The position numbers and the translations under genes are program-made. Shown piece by piece: positions 44,080 through 48,922 of a stretch of 48,922 nucleotides of DNA. The first letter of the stretch is position 1; every line of letters starts with the position of its first letter. The notes beneath the pieces are model-generated. The model saw nothing but the letters and a program-made list of their open reading frames with translations, made no database searches and was not told the DNA's origin. Source of the DNA: Planctomicrobium piriforme (GTDB taxonomy: Bacteria > Planctomycetota > Planctomycetia > Planctomycetales > Planctomycetaceae); NCBI GenBank assembly GCA_945860955.1, contig CAMATH010000058.1, positions 1 to 48,922 on the forward strand, written 5' to 3'.

Positions 44080-46857
44080 TCATGCGTTTCGCACCCGTGG
44101 CCGAAACGCGGAAATCGCCAGCTTCGTCAATTCGATCACCGTCACCGGCGTCAAAGCCAGCCCCGCGATCACCAGCCAGTCGGTCGCGTTGAGAGGCGCG
44201 GTCTCAAACACCCGGCTCGCGAAAGGCAGGGTCACCACCGCAAACTGCAAACCTGCGGAAATCGCGATCGCCGCCAGGAGATGCGGATTTGTGAACAGGC
44301 CAATCTCGGGGACCGACTTGGAGTGGCTGCGGCAGCCAAAAGCGTAGGCGAGTTGCGAAAAGGCCGCGATGGAAAACGCGACGGTGCGGGCATGATCGGT
44401 CTGATCGGATCCCGTCGATCGCGCCCAGGCGAATCCCAAGAGACACACCAGCGCCACCAGGGAACCATGACATAAAATCAGCAAGCCGCGCGACAGGGTG
44501 ATCACGGGTTCGTTCGGCGGTCGTGGCGGTCGGCTCATGATCCCGGTTTCCGGGCGTTCCATCGCCAGCGCAAGCGCGGGGAGTCCGTCGGTCACGAGGT
44601 TGATCCACAAAAGCTGAATCGGCTGCAACGGAGAGGGCCACCCACACAACGCCGCGATGAACATCAGCAGCACTTCGCCGGTGTTGCACGACAGCAGAAA
44701 GTGAACGAATTTCTGGATGTTGTCAAAAATCCCGCGACCTTCTTCGACCGCGCTGACAATGGACGTGAAGTTGTCGTCGGTCAGCACCATGTCGGAGGCC
44801 TCTTTGGTCACGTCGGTGCCGGTGATCCCCATCGCGATACCGATGTCGGCCGCTTTGACCGCCGGCGCGTCGTTGACGCCGTCACCGGTCATCGCGACCA
44901 CCTGCCCCCGCGATTTCCACGCCTTCACGACCCGCAATTTGTGTTCGGGCGAGACGCGCGCATAGACGGCGATTTTGTCGACCCGGGATTTGAGTTCCGC
45001 GTCACTCAGCGCGTCGAGAGCATGACCGTCGACGGTTTCGTCGTCGGGACCGGCGAGTTTCAATTCGCGCGCGACCGCGGTCGCGGTCTCGGGATGATCT
45101 CCCGTGATCATCACCGGGCGAATGCCGGCCGAACGACAACGCTCGATCGCCAGCAGGACCTCTTCGCGGGGAGGGTCGATCATCCCTGCCAGCCCGGCAA
45201 AAACCAGTTGCTCTTCCCGTGCCAGAGCGACGTCGCCCGTGCCCAGATCGCGATACGACATCCCGAGGACCCGCAGCGCCTGGCTCGCCATTTGTCGCGC
45301 CGCTTCGAGAATGTCGCCCCGTGACGCATCGGTCAGCGGAATGATCTTTCCGTCACGCAGTTCGCTGGTACACAGCCCCAACACGACTTCGGGTGCCCCT
45401 TTCGTGAACATCCGCCGTCCTGCGGGGGATTCGTAAACCAGCGACATCGCCTTTCGGTCGGAGTCGAAGGGAATCTCAAAAATCGCGTGTCCTGGCGGAG
45501 GTTCCGAGGCGATTCCCCCCTTCATCGCCGCCACGACCAGCGCTCCTTCCGTCGGGTCGCCAATCACCCGCCAGTTCTGTGGATTCTCTTCGACCGGTTC
45601 CACGCGGGCGTGATTGCAGTAATACGCCACCGCCAGCGTGTCGTGCAGTGCCCCAGGTTGTTTTGGGTCGACGGTGACCGGCGGGGCGGCGTCCGTGGGC
45701 GTGTTGGCGAATTTCTGGAATTCGCCATGCGGCGCGTACCCGCCGCCAGTGACGCGAAACCATTCCCCACCGGCGTACAACGTCCGCACGGTCATTTCAT
45801 TCCGCGTCAGTGTCCCCGTTTTGTCCGAGCAGATCACCGTCACGGAACCCAGAGTCTCGACACTGGGGAGTCGGCGGATCAGCACGTGTCGCCGAACCAT
45901 CCGCTTGAGCCCCAGCGCCAGTGTCAGGGTGACGACGGCCGGGAGACCTTCGGGAACCGCCGCGACCGCCAGGCTGATCGACCGCACGAGGACATCAATG
46001 AACTTCCCCGTCCGAGAGAATTCGAGCGCGAAGACGACCGCGACAATACCCAGACAACCGATCACCAGGTATTTGCCAAGCTCATCCAGCCGGCGCTGGA
46101 GCGGCGTCGGTTCCGATTCCTCGCGCGCCAAGAGTCCCGCGATTCGACCCAGTTCCGTCTCCATCCCTGTGCCGGTGACCATGGCCTCGGCCTTGCCCGC
46201 GGTCACCACGGTACTCATAAAGACCATGTTCCGCCGATCCCCCAGCGGGGTCTCCCCCCGGAGTCCCTCGGCAGGTTGTTTTTCGACCGCTGACGATTCT
46301 CCCGTCAACGAAGACTCCTGCACCCGCAGCCCGTAGGCAAGCGTCAACCGGGCATCCGCAGGCACATTGTCCCCCGCCTCCAGTTCGATCCGGTCTCCGG
46401 GAACGAGTTCCTGTGCGGGAATCGACAGAGACTTACCGGCCCGAATGACTTTCGCTGTCGGGGCCGAGAGCTTGGCCAATGCCGCCAGGGCTCGCTCGGC
46501 CCGATGTTCCTGAAAAAACCCGATGCAGCCATTCAGCAGCACAATCGCCAGAATGGCGATGGTATCGACAACATCCCCCAGCACGCCCGAGATGACGGCG
46601 GCGGCGATCAGAATCCAGACGACCAGTTCATTGAATTGTGCGAGAAACTTCTTCCAGAGCGGCTTGGGAGGAGCCTCGCGGAGTGCGTTGGGGCCGACCT
46701 GGGACAGCCGTTCACTCGCGAGTGTGGGATCCAGTCCCCGAATTGGATCTCCCCCAAGTTCGTGGCGTAAGTCGGCCAGCGACATCGTGTACGCCCGCGA
46801 ACCGAGCGGCGTTGTGCCGCCTGTTTTCGGAAGGGGGACGGGGGGATCCTGGTTCAT
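44080..46857 (-). CDS. P2A-type cation-transporting ATPase (Ca2+-ATPase-like)
   Basis: This 925-residue P-type ATPase pumps cations, most likely Ca2+, out of the cytoplasm. The phosphorylated Asp335 is in SDKTGTL, and the actuator TGES is at 175-178. TGDGVNDAP closes the catalytic core. Residues known to bind Ca2+ in SERCA are conserved in type: PEGLP (292-296) in M4, NTGEV in M5 and [14 protein letters not shown] in M6 (Asn, Thr, Asp). It has the cation ATPase N-terminal region ([20 protein letters not shown]) and a C-terminal transmembrane domain. Start 46857 is chosen; a longer frame to 46953 adds poor text. It is divergent from an MFS gene 52 bases away. Confidence 0.93.
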   Translation of the reverse strand: MNQDPPVPLPKTGGTTPLGSRAYTMSLADLRHELGGDPIRGLDPTLASERLSQVGPNALREAPPKPLWKKFLAQFNELVVWILIAAAVISGVLGDVVDTIAILAIVLLNGCIGFFQEHRAERALAALAKLSAPTAKVIRAGKSLSIPAQELVPGDRIELEAGDNVPADARLTLAYGLRVQESSLTGESSAVEKQPAEGLRGETPLGDRRNMVFMSTVVTAGKAEAMVTGTGMETELGRIAGLLAREESEPTPLQRRLDELGKYLVIGCLGIVAVVFALEFSRTGKFIDVLVRSISLAVAAVPEGLPAVVTLTLALGLKRMVRRHVLIRRLPSVETLGSVTVICSDKTGTLTRNEMTVRTLYAGGEWFRVTGGGYAPHGEFQKFANTPTDAAPPVTVDPKQPGALHDTLAVAYYCNHARVEPVEENPQNWRVIGDPTEGALVVAAMKGGIASEPPPGHAIFEIPFDSDRKAMSLVYESPAGRRMFTKGAPEVVLGLCTSELRDGKIIPLTDASRGDILEAARQMASQALRVLGMSYRDLGTGDVALAREEQLVFAGLAGMIDPPREEVLLAIERCRSAGIRPVMITGDHPETATAVARELKLAGPDDETVDGHALDALSDAELKSRVDKIAVYARVSPEHKLRVVKAWKSRGQVVAMTGDGVNDAPAVKAADIGIAMGITGTDVTKEASDMVLTDDNFTSIVSAVEEGRGIFDNIQKFVHFLLSCNTGEVLLMFIAALCGWPSPLQPIQLLWINLVTDGLPALALAMERPETGIMSRPPRPPNEPVITLSRGLLILCHGSLVALVCLLGFAWARSTGSDQTDHARTVAFSIAAFSQLAYAFGCRSHSKSVPEIGLFTNPHLLAAIAISAGLQFAVVTLPFASRVFETAPLNATDWLVIAGLALTPVTVIELTKLAISAFRPRVRNA

Positions 46858-46909
46858 GTTTTGGATTCCGGACTTGGAGCGCCGGCAGGAAGGAGAGTAC
46901 AAAGGGGTT

Positions 46910-48235
46910 ATGTCGACGAACGCACCCGAATCCGAACCGTCGGACCGAGTCAAAGATGGCGGTCTGCCACCAGAACGCAGGCACGACCCCTATGGAGCAT
47001 TGAAAAACCGCGATTTCCGACTGTTTTTGGCCGGAAATGTGTCGTCCATGCTGGGGGTTCAGGCCCTTTCGATGGCGGTGGGCTGGGAGGTCTTCCACCG
47101 GACCCAGGATCCCTTGTCGTTGATGTGGGTCGGATTGGTGCAGGTTTTGCCCGTGATGGGGCTGTTTCTACCGGCCGGGATTGTTGTCGACCGAGTCGAC
47201 CGGCGGTGGATCCTTTTGCGGACCATGTCCGTTCTGTCGCTGTGCTCGGCTCTTCTGGCGTACAACTCCTACGTCGAAGGACCGCTGTGGATCACGTATT
47301 TGATTCTCGGGATTTTTGGAGCGGCTCGCGCCTTCACGCAACCGGCCCGGGCGGCGTTTCTTCCTGAAATCGTTCCCCGCGAGATGTTCAGCAATGCCGT
47401 CGCCTGGAGCAGCGGCGGATTTCAGTCGGCGATGGTCGTCGGCCCGGCCATCGGGGGCTGGCTGATTTACCTGACCGGGGGAGCGGCTGTCGTTTATGGA
47501 ATGACGGCGGCCCTGGCGCTGGTGTATCTGCTGATGCTGTCGGCGATTCCCCCTCGCTCCCGACCACGCAACACCGAGCCGATTTCTCTGAAGGCGTTGG
47601 GGATGGGGTTGTCGTTTGTCTGGAACTCGCGGGTGATGTTCGCTGCCATCACGCTCGACATGGTCGCCGTCCTGCTCGGCGGGGCGACCGCCTTGCTGCC
47701 CGTCTATACGGAAAAAGTCCTGCTGGTTGAAGCGTGGGGATTGGGCTGGCTACGGTCGGCACCGGGAGTCGGGGCTGTTCTGATGTCGCTGTGGCTCACT
47801 CACCGGCCGCCGATCGAAAAGGCAGGGCGGGCGCTGCTCTGGTCGGTCGTCCTGTTTGGACTGTTTACGATTGGATTCGGCCTTTCCCGGTCATTCGGGC
47901 TTTCGTGCGTTTTGCTACTCGCGCTGGGGGCCGCAGACATGGTGAGTGTGGTCGTTCGGCACACGCTGGTACAGATGCTCACACCCGATTCCATGCGCGG
48001 CCGGGTGTCAGCGGTCAACGGGCTCTTTATCAGCGTCTCGAACGAACTGGGGGAAGCGGAATCGGGCTTCGTGGCCCATCTGTTCCAGCGACCTTCCGAT
48101 CCCACGTTTGGCCCGACAGCCGCGGTGGTTTCAGGGGGAATCGGCACGATCGTCGTTGTCGGGCTGGTGGCGCTGGTGTGCCCGGCGCTCCGGCGGTACG
48201 GGCGGGTCGATCAGGTGGATACGACAGAGAAATAG
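46910..48235 (+). CDS. MFS transporter, EntS/MFS_3-like
   Basis: This 441-residue membrane protein has about 10-12 hydrophobic helices and the MFS text of the enterobactin-exporter-like subgroup: FRLFLAGNVSSMLGVQAL at the first helix, DRVDRRW in the loop between helices 2 and 3 (A-motif position), ARAFTQPARAAFLPEIVP and LTPDSMRGRVSAVNGLF. It probably exports a small molecule by proton exchange; the substrate is unknown. The start is ATG 46910, with AGGAGAG 12 bases upstream and AAAGGGG adjacent; a longer frame to 46523 lies in the ATPase. It is divergent from the Ca2+-ATPase. A hairpin past the stop may terminate it. Confidence 0.88.
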   Translation: MSTNAPESEPSDRVKDGGLPPERRHDPYGALKNRDFRLFLAGNVSSMLGVQALSMAVGWEVFHRTQDPLSLMWVGLVQVLPVMGLFLPAGIVVDRVDRRWILLRTMSVLSLCSALLAYNSYVEGPLWITYLILGIFGAARAFTQPARAAFLPEIVPREMFSNAVAWSSGGFQSAMVVGPAIGGWLIYLTGGAAVVYGMTAALALVYLLMLSAIPPRSRPRNTEPISLKALGMGLSFVWNSRVMFAAITLDMVAVLLGGATALLPVYTEKVLLVEAWGLGWLRSAPGVGAVLMSLWLTHRPPIEKAGRALLWSVVLFGLFTIGFGLSRSFGLSCVLLLALGAADMVSVVVRHTLVQMLTPDSMRGRVSAVNGLFISVSNELGEAESGFVAHLFQRPSDPTFGPTAAVVSGGIGTIVVVGLVALVCPALRRYGRVDQVDTTEK

Positions 48236-48256
48236 GTCGGGGGATGTGGCATCGTA

Positions 48257-48280
48257 GCCGTCTTTCTCCGAAAGACTGGC
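48257..48280. terminator. Hairpin between convergent genes, possible bidirectional terminator
   Basis: GTCTTTC (48260-48266) pairs with GAAAGAC (48270-48276), and GCC/GGC extends it with one bulged T. It lies 21 bases past the MFS stop and 11 bases past the opposing gene's stop. There is only a weak T-run, so termination is likely but unproven. Confidence 0.45.
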
Positions 48281-48290
48281 TCCGCTGTCT

Positions 48291-48922
48291 TTACGGCGCC
48301 ATTTCGACCGCAACTTCGGAGCTAAACATCAACTTCGGATCCCCCCGGCCCACGAGGGTTTTCACCAGGGTCGCGATGGTGCGGGGTGGTTTCCCGGCGA
48401 ACAAAACCCGGTCGCCGGATCGAATCGTGATTTCGCCGTCGAGATCGACGAGCCGATCGTCGAGACGCACCAGCAGTTTTGTGATCTTCTCGACCGTGTC
48501 GATTTCAATCGTCTGCCCGTTTCGGCGCGCGATCACCAGCGAATCTCCCACCGCCTCGCCCGTTGGAACGGCGAGCCAATACGAACGTTCGTGTGGAGCC
48601 CCCGTCTGTTTCCAGACGATCCGATCCGGGACCGGATTCCGGGTGAACTTCGCCATCCAGGGGAGCGCGACCGCGTCCTCCAGGTTCATCCAGTGCGGCT
48701 TACCCTCGTGGATCTTCACAAAATTCTGATACCCGTCGGGATCGTCTGTGTGCAGCTTTTCGAGAATGTCGCCGTACTGTCGGCCCACTTGATTGCGATT
48801 GTAGGCGGAGTCGTTCCCTCCCACTTGCAACGCGAATGGAACGTTCCGCAGCGAGAGCATCGAAACTCCGTTCGGATGCCCAGCCATCATCGCGGCGGCC
48901 GCCCAAGTGTCGGCCATGCGGG
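48291..48922 (-). CDS. C-terminal part of an alpha/beta hydrolase-like protein (5' end outside window)
   Basis: The visible 209 codons are open to the window edge (an internal ATG lies at 48917). The text LQVGGNDSAYNRN, then GKPHWMNLEDAVALPWM, looks like the Asp- and His-bearing end of an esterase or prolyl-oligopeptidase-like alpha/beta hydrolase: Asp in the GGNDSA loop and His in KPHW are candidate triad members, and the nucleophile elbow would be upstream and outside the window. The remaining about 110 residues (KFTRNPVPDRIVWKQTG, YWLAVPTGEAVGDSLVI) form a beta-rich tail of a type seen on planctomycete hydrolases. Substrate unknown. It is convergent with the MFS gene. Confidence 0.65.
   Translation of the reverse strand, partial: RMADTWAAAAMMAGHPNGVSMLSLRNVPFALQVGGNDSAYNRNQVGRQYGDILEKLHTDDPDGYQNFVKIHEGKPHWMNLEDAVALPWMAKFTRNPVPDRIVWKQTGAPHERSYWLAVPTGEAVGDSLVIARRNGQTIEIDTVEKITKLLVRLDDRLVDLDGEITIRSGDRVLFAGKPPRTIATLVKTLVGRGDPKLMFSSEVAVEMAP

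Noticed and set aside
46523-46909. N-terminal extension of the MFS protein
   Set aside because: It overlaps the opposite-strand ATPase and lacks membrane helices; a good start with a ribosome site exists at 46910.
1-48922. tRNA, rRNA or CRISPR array
   Set aside because: No cloverleaf-like sequence with a T-loop motif, no rRNA segment and no regularly spaced repeat was found in the intergenic regions.

Overview
The window looks like a chromosomal segment of a high-GC planctomycete (phylum Planctomycetota). The signs are: two Ser/Thr kinases carrying C-terminal SUMF1/FGE-type domains, a third kinase with TPRs, an arylsulfatase, two Gfo/Idh/MocA oxidoreductases (one exported), a large cytochrome c/beta-propeller protein of the kind common in PVC bacteria, and intergenic repeats whose spurious translation gives GEAPAEP/GERPREP-like text. 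Gene order is a mosaic of short operons on both strands. I see no phage, plasmid, IS element, CRISPR array, tRNA or rRNA.

Layout. 1-1162 (-): 5' part of protoporphyrinogen oxidase. 1379-3086 (+): exported TPR/PA-IL-like protein and an atypical Gfo/Idh protein. 3248-4808 (-): moaC then a long-chain polyprenyl diphosphate synthase. 5209-9273 (+): a giant exported cytochrome c/propeller/blue-copper protein and a Gly/Met-rich membrane-anchored protein. 9764-12466 (+): an exported DUF2961 (GH172-like) protein and a conserved unknown, with visibly lower GC. 12774-21165 (-): arylsulfatase followed by two paralogous receptor-like Ser/Thr kinases that overlap by ATGA. 21525-28916 (+): a LysR regulator with elaborate operator-like dyads, then gltB and gltD (glutamate synthase). 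28917-29457: a repeat-rich intergenic mosaic. 29458-30234 (+): exported lipocalin-like/YHS protein. 30272-32364 (-): dnaJ-like chaperone, small membrane protein, rnpA, yidD. 32580-37611 (+): MacB-type ABC permease and ATPase, M19 dipeptidase, hisC, hisB. 37735-38520 (-): CPBP protease. 38967-44010 (+): Tat-exported Gfo/Idh protein, TPR Ser/Thr kinase and hybrid histidine kinase, with overlapping stops and starts. 44080-46857 (-): P2A Ca2+-ATPase, divergent from an MFS exporter (46910-48235, +). 48291-end (-): C-terminal part of an alpha/beta hydrolase-like protein.

How genes may work together. LysR-gltB-gltD probably forms a nitrogen-assimilation unit. hisC-hisB is a partial histidine operon. 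The sulfatase-kinase-kinase block and the kinase-hybrid histidine kinase block look like signalling units. In the first, all three SUMF1-like domains lack the cysteine pair needed to make formylglycine, so they are more likely ligand-binding sensor folds than enzymes activating the neighbouring Cys-type sulfatase. These functional links are inferred from gene order and motifs; nothing was searched or computed beyond reading the sequence.
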